Shown: piece after piece, positions 10,310-19,859 of the stretch
Layout of the letters: every line of letters begins with the position of its first letter
Position numbering within the stretch: position 1 is the stretch's first letter
From: Melanocharis versteri
Taxonomy: Eukaryota > Chordata > Aves > Passeriformes > Melanocharitidae
DNA: 64,000 bases
Direction: 5' to 3'
NCBI GenBank assembly: GCA_013397845.1
Contig: VZTG01006672.1
Location: 1-64,000, forward strand
Program-made: the position numbers and the translations under genes
The notes under the pieces: generated by a model
Seen by the model: the letters and a program-made list of their open reading frames with translations, nothing else
Database searches by the model: none
Told to the model about the DNA's origin: nothing

Positions 10310-11071
10310 ATGAGTGGCAGCCACACTTCTATTGCAGCCTGTATGCTTCACACACTAGCTCAGTGCTCTGTGGCTTCATTCTTCACCTTCTGTGGTCTGG
10401 ACAGAACTGAAGCCCAGCGATGGCATTCAGCTTTACCGCTCTTCACTATGTATACTGCATGCATCCACAGTGTGCGCTGTACGGCTTTTCCTCAGTGCTA
10501 TGTGCAACCATCCTCTTTCTGTTTCTCAGAGTCCAAACTGTCCATCCAGCTCTCGCTCAGTAAATTGTGCCAGGAGAGAAGCATTTGCTGGATTAGTTTT
10601 TCAATGTCCAAGACTTTCAACACAGCACCACATCCTGGGCAACGAGAAAGGGTAATGAAGAACATGTTTTTGTCCTGGCGCATTTTTCTGTGCGACACAT
10701 CTATCTGGATCTTTGGTCCTTGCAAAGCTTTAGTGTGCACGGTGGTACTTCGCACTGAGAAGGAACATGCAATAGCACTGCGATCTGATGGCACTGGGCA
10801 GGCTGAAAAGGAAAGAGAACTGCCCCTAGAATGTGGTGCAAATACAAGTTTCCATGTGTCAGGGGCAAGCTCCGGGCAAGCTTGCAGTCCTGGCACAGTT
10901 CTCTGTGCGAGACGTAGCTGAAAAGTTTTCTGTTTAGATTCAGACTCCAGGAGAGACAGAACTTGGTGGTATGTAGCGCTGAGAAAGACAGTGCACGGCC
11001 CAGGCGTGTTTCAGCAGAAGCAGTGCGAGCACTTTGCTGCCGGCACAATGTTCTGTGCAAGAACTAGACTA
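10310..11071 (+). repeat. Repeat R, copy R3
   Basis: Aligns with R1 over about 730 bases in the same orientation, ending with 'gctgccggcacaatg', the counterpart of the R1 end block. Immediately after it, at about 11072, the sequence switches to an RNF128 exon duplicate. Both-strand frames of up to about 200 codons are present but are not conserved in R1. Confidence 0.7.
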
Positions 11072-11566
11072 CTCCTCACCTTAGCGCTCAGGAGCTGGTG
11101 GGCATTCCAGTGTCTGCTGATCCTTATGCCTGCGATAAAAATACTGACTTCACTGTCATGAAAGCACCGTGGATAGCCCTGATTGAAAGACGCAATTGCA
11201 GTTTTGCTGAAAAAATTCAGGTGGCAGCCATAAGGGGTGCAACAGCAGCTGTGATCTACAATTCACAAGGCAAAGGCAACAACACCCTCCTGATGGCGCA
11301 TCACAGTGAATGAAAGGGTGCAGAAACCTGATCATTTCTTTCTCTGAAATTTGGTTCAGGGCAGCACAGCCAGGCTCTGAGAAATCAGGAGTGTTTGTGG
11401 GTAATTGTTGTTCTGATCAAGAGATTCAATTAGAAAAATAATGTGTTACACAATTTGAGTCTTGACTTCAGTGCTTAGCAGTAACCCTGCTGTTACGTTC
11501 TGCACTTGGTACAGTGCAGGCAAGGGGCTGGGTGTCTGAAGTTAGTCCTGTTTTTTACCTGTACAG
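11072..11566 (+). pseudogene. Partial duplicate of RNF128 first exon 1A and its donor intron
   Basis: Nearly identical to about 17128-17601. It carries the second half of exon 1A (from VGIPVSADPYACDK to the HH codons before the splice site) plus roughly 250 bases of following intron. It lacks the start codon, signal peptide and first glycosylation sites. The splice donor differs: 'cacAgtgaAt' here versus 'cacGgtgaGt' in exon 1A, so the last exon base and the +5 position are changed. A stretch of about 22 bases (near 11332-11353) is absent from the other copy. The duplicate abuts repeat R3 on its left and ends near 11566. It is unlikely to be used. Confidence 0.88.
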
Positions 11567-11599
11567 TTTTGTCCTGCACCACTCTATGATGTCATGAAA

Positions 11600-11935
11600 C
11601 ATGATGCAGTGGGTTGACCTCGGCTAGGTGCCAGGTTCCCACTATGTCGCTCTATCACTCCCTTTCTCAATGGCACAGGGCAGAGAATAAGATGGAGAAC
11701 AACCAGCAGGGTGAGATAAGGCAGTTTTATTACAGAGAAAGAAGGAAAGACAGAAAGACAAAGAAAGAAAGAAAGAAAGAAAAGAAAGAAAGGAAAGAAA
11801 GAAAATAAAGAAGATTCTGTGTGCGCATAAGCTAAGGTAAAAAGCCAATCTCTTCTTCCCATTAGCAGCGATGTTCAGACACTTCCTGGGAAGCAGGACT
11901 TCAGCACGCATAATGATTTCTCCAGGAGGCTGCAC
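11600..11935 (-). mobile_element. Avian LTR-like interspersed repeat fragment
   Basis: The stretch 'gtgggttgacctcggctagg', followed by 'cgctctatcactccct', a segment with a minus-strand AATAAA ('ttttattac' on plus), and 'cttcctgggaagcaggacttcagcacg' split over 11882-11909 resembles an LTR-type repeat common in bird genomes. The identification is from memory of that repeat, not from a search. An expanded GAAA tract lies inside it. Confidence 0.5.
11735..11813. repeat. (GAAA)n-type purine microsatellite
   Basis: An almost pure A/G run of GAAA, GGAA and AAAG units. Lys/Arg/Glu-rich frames through it are artefacts. Confidence 0.85.
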
Positions 11936-12329
11936 CAGTGGCACACGGTGTGACCTGCTGCCGTCTTGCCAGCATCTGTGACTCGTGTTCAAACTTTGGG
12001 TTGTAAAAGAAGCCACTGGTGTCAGAAGAGGGCAGTGGAAGCCCTGGCAAGGCCTGACCATTACATGCAAAGGAAAAACCCACTCAGTGCTAGGGAAAAG
12101 CCATGCCTTTGTCCTCCCTACCTGCATTGCCCCAATAAACATCATGAAGCTGAGGCAAACAAGGAGAGCGGAGCAGTCCAAGCCCTTTCTTGCCTGCATA
12201 CCAAACCGGCTGGTGCACTGGTTCTGGCCCTCCCCCCCCATCCAAGTGTTTTTGTCGGGCTCCTGGGCAGAGTGGCTGGCGAAGGCTGCCAGCAGGGCTG
12301 GAAGCTGGCACCCACCCACCACCGCTCAA

Positions 12330-12463
12330 AAGCAACTTGGCTGAAGACTCAGTCCCATGATTGGCAGCAAAAGGGAGAATCCCTGCTGCCACACGCAGGT
12401 TGGGCCATGAGATGTTGTGCCATGAGATGCCGGGACCAGGAGCATAGACCTGCATGGGCTCAC
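12330..12463 (-). pseudogene. PIM1-like pseudogene: degenerate C-terminal kinase part
   Basis: Continues in frame from the PIM1-like main exon and retains VYAP, ISWH and a glycine/isoleucine segment that resemble the PIM pattern VYSPPEWI..H followed by W.LGILL. The PPEW core is lost. Between the predicted donor GTGAG and this segment only 14 bases remain, ending in GCAG, as if an intron had been almost wholly deleted. Downstream kinase subdomains X-XI are absent. Confidence 0.6.
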
Positions 12464-12830
12464 CCGAAAAGTGAGTGTAGGCTGTATCCTGCAGGTTGGT
12501 GCCACAGCCAAAGTTGATCAGTTTTGCCTGGCTGGTGGCCAGGTCAACCAGGATGTTCTTTGGTTTGATGTCCCTGTGCAGCACCCCGCAGCTGGTGCAG
12601 TGCCGCACGGCCTCCAGGACCTGGCGGAACAGCTCCCGCGCCACCTCCTTGGACAGGAACCCCCGTGCCCAAATTAAATGCAGGAGGTCCTGAGACTGCT
12701 CTGGGTGCTCCATCAGCATCAAAATGTTGCTGGGGAGCTGAAGCCACTCCAGCAGCTGGATGACAGCAGGGAAGCCAGTGGACGCCTTGTCCAGCAGCAC
12801 GATCTCCAGTGGTGCGCTGGTGCCCTTGGG
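12464..12830 (-). pseudogene. PIM1-like pseudogene: main kinase exon
   Basis: PIM-family Ser/Thr kinase sequence on the minus strand. It begins after a good acceptor (CCTCCCGCAG) with PKGTSAPLEIVLLDKA, equivalent to the known PIM1 segment after GEL, and includes the catalytic loop HRDIKPKN, a LEAVRHC helix and LINFGCG, then ends at a GTGAG donor in phase 1. The metal-binding DFG Asp is Asn (NFG), which would be expected to abolish or strongly reduce activity. Length is 367 bases with no internal stop. Flanking exons are damaged and an LTR fragment lies in the upstream intron. PIM1-like genes are amplified in songbirds; this is a decayed member. Confidence 0.85.
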
Positions 12831-12928
12831 CTGCGGGAGGACCACGATGCCGTCAGAGGGGCCGGTGCCGTGCCAGGGGTCGGGAACCCATCACCCAGCC
12901 TGGGACGCTCTGCGCCACTATGTCGCAG

Positions 12929-13098
12929 TGTCTGCCTCCTCCTGATACAGAGAGTTTAGGATTTAAGGGTTAATTGCTTATTGTGGGCAAAGTTTGCAGC
13001 TGCTTGCTAGACAATGTATGCCTGCCAAGCAAAACGGGGAGGATGTAAGGCCGTTGATAAGGGGAAGAGGCCGTGACCACAAATCCTGGTTTCGGATC
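12929..13098 (+). mobile_element. Truncated LTR (5' 170 bp) within the PIM1-like intron
   Basis: Matches the first 170 bases of the full LTR at 14742-15324 with only a few differences, from the TGTCTGCC end to 'aaatcctggtt'. It lies in the intron between PIM1-like exons at 13227 and 12830 and is antisense to the kinase. The rest of the LTR is missing. Confidence 0.88.
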
Positions 13099-13226
13099 CT
13101 GCGCTCTCCACTGGCCCCACGCCTGCTCTCCCTCGAGGCGTCCTGGCGGCCTGCACCCTCCCGGGCCTCGGCTTATCCACGCTCGTCACGCCCCAGCTTC
13201 TCCCGCTGCCTCCCCCGGTCACTCAC

Positions 13227-13277
13227 CAGCTCGCCCCAATGACGGATGCGCTTCCGTGGCACCGTTTTGATGGCCAT
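13227..13277 (-). pseudogene. PIM1-like pseudogene: second kinase exon with broken acceptor
   Basis: Encodes MAIKTVPRKRIRHWGEL, equivalent to the known PIM1 segment VAIKHV..DRISDWGEL including the ATP-anchoring Lys. It ends at a strong donor GTGAGT (complement of 13221-13226) in the phase needed by the next exon. The expected acceptor directly before the VAIK codon reads GCGG instead of GCAG, and the Val codon is ATG. An alternative acceptor (CCCGCAG at 13295) would give a frame that does not match the preceding exon. Confidence 0.75.
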
Positions 13278-13402
13278 CCGCAAGGCAAGGGAAGCTGCGG
13301 GCTGAGCTCGCTGCCCGCCCTGCCGAGCCCCATCCTCCCTCTCCTCCTTCTCCTCCTCCTCCGCCCCCCTCCTCCTGCGCCGCCGTCGGCCCCGCCAGTC
13401 AC

Positions 13403-13560
13403 CGCGGCGCCATCCGAGACCTGCGTCGCCGCGAAGACGTTGCCGAAGCCGCCGCGCCCCAGCAGCGAACCCCCCCGGTACTGCTCCTTCAGGCCTTCCC
13501 CGCCGGCGAGACGCGGCTGTAAGCGCTCGGCCCGGGCCCAGGAACGGCCTCCGACCGCCC
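13403..13560 (-). pseudogene. PIM1-like pseudogene: first kinase exon (glycine loop)
   Basis: In the correct minus-strand frame it reads LKEQYRGGSLLGRGGFGNVFAATQVSDG in outline: a glycine-rich ATP loop GRGGFGNV (around 13446-13469) followed by VSDG, equivalent to PIM1 LLGSGGFGSV and RVSD. A GT donor follows at 13401-13402. The exon lies in a very GC-rich block that extends to about 14260 and probably holds the rest of the 5' end. The long overlapping minus frame (13173-14402) is in a different frame here and is not the product. Confidence 0.7.
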
Positions 13561-14741
13561 CTCAACTGCCCCGGGCTGGGCATCCCCAGACGTTCGCTCT
13601 TTTGAACGGGACACCGGCGGCTCGGGGCCGGCGGCCGCACTGCCGAGCGGAGGAGCTCGGACCGGGGAAGACGCAGCGGAGGCGGCGGGAACGGCCGCAC
13701 TGCGTATGTCCTCCGCGGGCCCCAGGAGGAGCCGGGGCCGGGGCCGGGACCGGGACCGCGGTCAGGACAGCCGGAGCCAGGGGCGGGCCATGCTGCCCAA
13801 GGGCCAGGAATTGATGCCCGCCCAGCAACACCACCGCCAGTACGGCGAGAGCTGGGCGGAGGCGAGACCGCGGCGGGGAGGGGGCAGCTCCGCCCGGCGC
13901 CGGGCGCGGGCCGGGCGCATGGCCCTGCCCGGCAGGGGAGGAGGGAGGACGTGGAAGCGGGGGGAGGGGAAGTAAAGCACGAAAGGGACACCGGGAGAGG
14001 ATGCGGGACACCGCGGGAGGAGGAGCAAGAGAAGGGACGCAGAGGGTCTGGAATCGCTGCTTTTCTGCTGCTTTTCTGCTGCTGCCGCTGCTGCCGCTGA
14101 AGCGCCGGGAGCGTTTGTCCGCGTGTCCGTGTGTCCGTTCCCCGTGTGTCCATTCCCCGTTCTCCCCCGCGCGCCCCGGGGCAGCACGGGCTGCTCCGCT
14201 CCGGGGCCGAACCGGAGTCACGGAGCATCTCTTCCTCCCGCACCCACACCATAACCACCGTCTCGTTTAGCTTCTTCTTCACTACATTATAACTTTTATT
14301 TCCGGCAGTCTTGCAACTTGCCCTTCGTGCTCGCATGCCCCGGGCCCCGTCTCGCCCGCTCGTCCCGCACTGCGGTCTCTTGCTCACAAGGAAACAAAGC
14401 ACTGTCCGGACTTTCCCCTGGAGCAGAGGAAAGTGCTGAATGAGGAGCCTGCTAGCGCCAGGCAGAGCCAGCCCGGTGGGAAGGCAGAGCAGGACATGAG
14501 CAGGGAGAAATGCAGCCCCTGCGGGGCAGCGCTGGTCCCCGGCCGCTCGGAGTGGGGAGCGGGAGAGGTGGGGCCGTGCCCAGCGCGGTGCCCTCGTCGC
14601 CAGGGCTGTTCCAGTTTTCCTGTCCGGTTCCAGGTGAAAATCTGGAAGAGACTGCCGATAGGAGGATTAAAATAAAAGAATGAAAACCACTATTTCTGCC
14701 GAGTTTGGATGCCAGTCCAGTATAGCAGCTCAGCTCTCAGC

Positions 14742-15324
14742 TGTCTGCCTCCTCCTGATACAGAGAGTTTAGGATTTAAGGGTTAATTGCTTATTGTGGG
14801 CAAAGTTTGCAGCTGCTTGCTAGACAATGTATGCCTGCCAAGCAAAAGGGGGAGGATGTAAGACCGTTGATAAGGGGAAGAGGCCGTGACCACAAATCCT
14901 GGTTGCGGAACCAGCTGGAACCAGCTTTGGAGTTTGGACTTGGACCAGGAACTTAAAGAACACGCGCAAGGAAGCAGAGTGAAGAGTTCAACCCGAAGAC
15001 GTCTTACTTCGTCTGAAGAAGGCTTTTATTTCATCCCAGAGACCCTGGCCCACGACCACCAGGCGGCACTACGCAAGCGCAAACGTATGGAAATTACTCT
15101 TGAGCTCATTATAATACGAAGCGGGGATAGGTCATGAATATCTACGACCGTATTGTGAAACCTAATGCATATGGAACATTTTAGGAAATAAATGTAGAAA
15201 CGAGTGTCGCTGACAGCGCGCATGCTTTTGGAGGAGCTATCCCCCATGCGCCCAGCGCTGAAATAAACATACTTGCTTTACAGCTTATGAGTTGTGGAGT
15301 TTTTCCGCTTATCACTCCTTGACA
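14742..15324 (+). mobile_element. Full-length LTR (583 bp), probably a solo LTR
   Basis: Starts TGTCTGCC and ends TTGACA, so the ends are inverted (TGTC/GACA). It has an AATAAA at 15262-15267 near the end of the putative R region. The first 170 bases recur at 12929-13098. I found no clear target duplication (flanks 'ctcagc' and 'atccag'), so ends or history may be more complex. No internal retroviral genes lie beside it. Confidence 0.8.
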
Positions 15325-16953
15325 ATCCAGCACTTTCAGCCTGGAGTAAAGGCCCTCTCTGCAAAGAAACTGCTGGCTGCTTTATTTCTCCTGGTGTTCA
15401 TTGACACAGGTAGAAAAGCCAACTAGTTTGGATCCCGAGCCTGTCAAAACAGGTTCACTTTGCCATGTTAAGCCAAGATGCAGAGTCTTGACCCCTGCAC
15501 AAAGTCCCAGGAACCCCCGTTGTTGCTGCTGTGTATTGTCGCTGCTGAGGGGGAAATACTATGGGAGCACATGCTGTATCTCTAGAACCCATAGCCGACC
15601 AAAGCACTGTGCTCTAAAATCTTAAATTTGCAGCTTTCTGGTGTTTCCAGCATTGCTTTCAAAGCAAAACAGGGAGAAAGAAGGCAAACTCTGCATAGCT
15701 AATGACACTGTAGAGTGCATAAAACTTGCTGAGTCCTAGGTCTTTGAGGTGAGATCAATTTTGGAATTTCTGTGATGTAGAACTAGTGCAACACAGAAAA
15801 GGGGAGCATTTAAGGAAAAGAATGAGTAGTAGATGTGAGCATCTTGGATTGTTTCTTTCAATTTTCATTTCACTTCTGGAAAGCTGTTTTGCTTTTCCAA
15901 GAATCTTCTCCACAGTGATGTTTGCTCTTTTCAAGACCGTTTCCTGGAGAACTACCACCAATTGCAGCTTCTCTTGGCTTTCCACACTGCGTGCAGCACG
16001 ACTCTTGCAGCAAACCAGGACAAAGGTTTTGAGAACTCGACAACTTGTCCTTTATTTTGCTGGTGGACTAGAGAGTTGTGCCGTTGGTAAGGTTTTTATT
16101 GTTACTGTTCTATGCTAAGAAAACATGAGGGGCTACCAGGAATTGTTAGGGGATACAAGTGTAGCTGAATTCAGAGGAAGACTCTCCAGAGCCTGCAGCC
16201 AGAAGTGGAGAGTTGTGTGATAATCATTCAAACCTCTCCATGGACACCTTGCAAGTGATCTGGAATGTGAAAATGGTCTGACAGAAGCAGTTTGTTTCTG
16301 AGTTCAGTGTAGATGATTCCACATCTCGTGCATTGGTGCATCAATCAAGAACAAAATCAGTTCATTCGAAGCATCAGAACAAGCTGGACGTCTCCGAGTA
16401 GACGACTGAAAGAGTCTGAAAAGGAGAAATGTAGGAAATGACTTGGTTAACCTTACCTGGAAGAAGGGTAATTTTTTCTAATAATTACTAATATATTCAC
16501 TTGGCTTTTGACCTTCTTAACAAGGCCATTTGCATCACAGATTCACCATTAAGTGAGAACCATGGGCTTATGGAACTGTGTGAAAGATTCCTCTGCAGTG
16601 ACAGGTGGAAAAAGGAGCGGGGTGTCTGATCACTCCCCGGGGAAGTATCACGCAAGGTGGAATTTGTGCGGTGCTGGGAGAGGAGGAAGGAGAGAAGAAT
16701 GGGTGTTGTGTGGCAGCAGCAGGAAGTTTGGGCCACAGGACATTCCACCTATGTCACTGCCCCACAATTGGCAGGCGTGTCTCCGGGGCTCCGGACTTGG
16801 CACCGCGTCTGCTGAGCTCCTGACACTGTGGAAGCTTACCTGGCTGGTGTCAGATTCCTGCTGGGACTTGGCAGCATTCTGTGCTCTCACTGTGATCACC
16901 AGCAGTGGAAAATACCTCTGGACATCTCTGTTTCCTGCTGCTGGGAAGAAGCA
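15325..16953. other. Upstream region of RNF128 exon 1A
   Basis: Unique-looking sequence between the LTR and exon 1A. It may hold the exon 1A promoter and 5' UTR; no TATA box or other site is convincing. An in-frame ATG at 16828 precedes the chosen start but the added residues have no counterpart in the family. Confidence 0.4.
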
Positions 16954-17359
16954 ATGAAGCGAATCAAGAAGTTCTGGTTTCTCTTTCTCCTGGTGGATTT
17001 TCTAATTTCATTCCACACTATGGAGGCAATTTCTGTGATGGCCTCTGTCAGTTTATTCTATTTCAACAGCACCAGCAACAGGACTGTGTTTGAACGCTGT
17101 GAATGTGGCCTGTATGGCTTTAATTCTCCTCGCCTTAGTGCTCAGGGACTGGTGGGCATTCCAGTGTCTGCTGATCCTTATGCCTGCGATAAAAATACTG
17201 ACTTCACTGTCATGAAAGCACCGTGGATAGCCCTGATTGAAAGACGCAATTGCAGTTTTGCTGAAAAAATTCAGGTGGCAGCCATAAGGGGTGCAACAGC
17301 AGCTGTGATCTACAATTCACAAGGCAAAGGCAACAACACCCTCCTGATGGTGCATCACG
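16954..17359 (+). CDS. RNF128: RNF128 alternative first coding exon 1A
   Basis: Encodes the N-terminus of the shorter-type RNF128 isoform (135 codons plus one base, phase 1). A signal peptide (Lys/Arg then FWFLFLLVDFLISF, residues about 1-25) is followed by a luminal protease-associated (PA) domain half with two N-glycosylation sites (N38, N42), CECGLYG, and the PA core WIALIERRNCSFAEKIQ, known from the family as WIALIERGNCTFSEKIQ in human isoform 2. The ATG at 16954 is chosen because the signal peptide begins there and it aligns with the human start. The donor is G|GTGAGT at 17360, in the same phase as exon 1B. Used with exons 2-7 it gives a 406-residue protein. A partial duplicate lies at 11072-11566. 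Confidence 0.93.
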
Positions 17360-19859
17360 GTGAGTGAAAGGGTGCAGAAACCTGGTTCAGGGCAGCACAG
17401 CCAGGCTCTGAGAAATCAGGAGTGTTTGTGGGTGATTGTTGCTCTGATCAAGAGATTCAATTAGAAAAATAATGTGTTACACAATTTGAGTCTTGACTTC
17501 AGTGCTTAGTCAGCAGTAACCCTGCTGTTACGTTCTGCACTTGGTACAATGCAGGCAAAGGGCTGGATGTCTGAAGTTAGTCCTGTTTTTTACCTGTACA
17601 AGTTGCAAATTAATTTAGACAGTGATGCGGAGCAACTCTGAGTGTTTATTTTGAAAGCACCAGTGTATTTTTCGAGGTGAGAGGACACGAACCTACAGGT
17701 GTCTGCAGCATAGGTATGTGTTTTGCAGATTGCAAGATAGATCTTATCTTTTTTTTCCTGAATTTTCCTGAGATGCCAGGAAGTTCTAAGTGTGAGTTAT
17801 GTGTCTTCAAATCGGTACAACTGGCATGCGGGTTTTAAAACATATCAGCTCTGCTGAAGAGTCTCAGGCACCTGACCCACTCCTCGCTGGCCCAGAGGAG
17901 CTGCTGACCAGGCCTGAATGCACAGGGACTGCTGGCCCCTTGCAGCTCACTTCCCTGCAAAACCAAGCAAGGCTGGTTGAGCTTCTCATCAATCAACAAG
18001 CCAAGTCCTTCTCAGGGTTGCTCTCAATCCATTCTTCACCCAGCCTGTTTGTGCTTTTTAATCATATGATGTACTGTAATGCACACATGTATAAGAGACC
18101 GTGGCTAGGCCTTATGCTCAAAATTCACAGAACTATAGCAAATTTTGTATTCTGAGAAGGTTCCAACCTTTGACTGTGGTTCAGTTTTGTCTGAGTGAAA
18201 ATGCTAGAGCTAAACATCCCTAAAGTTTTGTAGGCACTTGAGTCTGAGCAGATTGGCTGCTCTTGATTGCATAAGGCTTGGTTGTATTTTCAGAAGGGCG
18301 TTAAGTTTTTCCCTGCCCTACATGGAACAGGTTTCAAAACAAAACCACATTTCTCTGATTGCTTATGGATTTACTTCTCATTATAGCTGGAGCTATTACT
18401 GTTAAAATAAGTTGTCTACTTAGATGTGGAATGGGAAAATGAAGGTTTGTTTGGTTAGGACAAAAGTGTTCACTTAGTAATTTATGTGTGTTTAGCAATA
18501 TTGATCTTGAGCAAATTGCTTCATCTGCCCTTCATTACTTGCTCTGCACACTGCTATTGCAGTAGCAAAACCAAACCAATCTCCCTGTGCTACTGAGCTG
18601 CCAAAACCTGGAGCTGCTGTGCTGGCAGGGTGGATGCTGGTGGAGGGGTTGGTTTTGAAGCACTTGTGGCTGGCAGGGGGAGTGGGCTGGTTCTAAAGCC
18701 CCTCTCCCCAGGGGGGCATTCAAACCTGAGCTGCGTTTGGCTGTGTCATGCTCAGTGTGCTTCTATTAGCACAGGGAAGGGAAAGGGAAATGGGCACTAC
18801 AGACGGATGGCGTGTTACTGGTTATCAGTCACACAGGTTCAGAATCAGCTTACAGCCTGGGGTAAAAACTGAGTGGTGCTGACTCGTGTGAGAAAGGGTT
18901 GAACTCTGTGTTTACACTAGTTCTGTTGATGCTTGCATAGGCAGCAGCTGATCCTGGGTCATGTAATCACTGCCCAGGAATATTCCTTTCTCAATGACTG
19001 GCTCTCACCCAGAGCTCCAGCCTGTGCATAGTGACGTGGCTGTTTGGGATGTGTTTGAAAGGCTCCTGGGGCTGGAGGCAATTCCTGCAGAGCAGCTGAT
19101 AGGAGGCAAGGCCTCTCAGTCAAAAGAGTGGCTCTCTGGAGAAGAGGAGCTTGAAATGTTCTTTCTCCTGTTATTTTCCTTTGTTGCCTCAAATTCCCTG
19201 GCAGGGCTCTACAGCACGCTGGTGGTTGCAATGACTCTGCCAGCACTCTGATCACACTGCCTGATGGAGGACAACTTGGCAAAAGTGTGTAAGTTCTGGA
19301 GCAAGGGACTGGTGCATGCAAATTGGCTGCCCCAAAAGTAACTGCAAAGCCCTGGAGAAACAGGACGTTTTATTGTGAGTTCCATAGATCAAATAATAAC
19401 TAATGATGCAAACACAACTAATATGTAAGTAGAAAAAGAGATTTCTTATTGAAGTGGCAGGTTTGTAGCATCTGTCAAATGATGGGGGCAGCAATGGCCA
19501 GTCCAGTGAGGGAACAGTGCTAACCCAGTATTCTGTAAGACAGCTTCAGTCAGGACTGACACCGTGCTGCTGAGTATTCAGCAAACATGAATTCAGCCGC
19601 TGGAAGCAGGCTGGCTCACGGCTGGGCACCTTGTGCTGGTGCCACTGTGTCTCCGGGCTGCTGTGGAGTGTCAGGAGATCGGCATCTTCCAGGAGTCCCG
19701 CTGCCCTCCCACCGTGCTCTGTCCACTGTGGGCACTAGGGCGGTCTGGGGGAGGAGGCCGCTGTGCTGGGACGTGATGAAGGAGGTGAGCCACCCTTCCT
19801 GGGTGGCACGCGGGGGATCACCCATCACCCCGAGAGGTGGTGTCAGGAGGAGCCATCAC
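17360..19859. other. Intron after exon 1A, up to the exon 1B island
   Basis: The first 250 bases are the other copy of the duplicated intron segment at 11310-11566. No further exon or clear interspersed repeat is visible. Confidence 0.4.

Larger units (their letters stand above)
13120..14260. promoter_or_regulatory. CpG-rich block at the 5' end of the PIM1-like pseudogene
   Basis: Very high G+C with dense CpG over about 1.1 kb, covering the PIM1-like first exons and upstream sequence. It looks like a former CpG-island promoter. Pro/Arg/Ala-rich frames on both strands are products of base composition. Sequence between 14261 and 14741 has no recognised feature. Confidence 0.6.

Noticed and set aside
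13173..14402. 409-codon minus-strand open frame in the GC-rich block
   Set aside because: It is in the wrong frame for the PIM1-like glycine loop, is Arg/Pro/Gly-rich throughout, and reads through an intron. Only its MAIK..WGEL part is genuine kinase exon.
12929..15324. A provirus that captured a PIM1 oncogene between two LTRs
   Set aside because: The kinase is antisense to the LTRs, keeps introns and CpG-island sequence, and extends outside the LTR pair on the left. No viral genes are present between the LTRs.
16828..16953. Upstream in-frame ATG for RNF128 exon 1A
   Set aside because: The extra residues have no family counterpart and would bury the signal peptide; the ATG at 16954 aligns with the human start.
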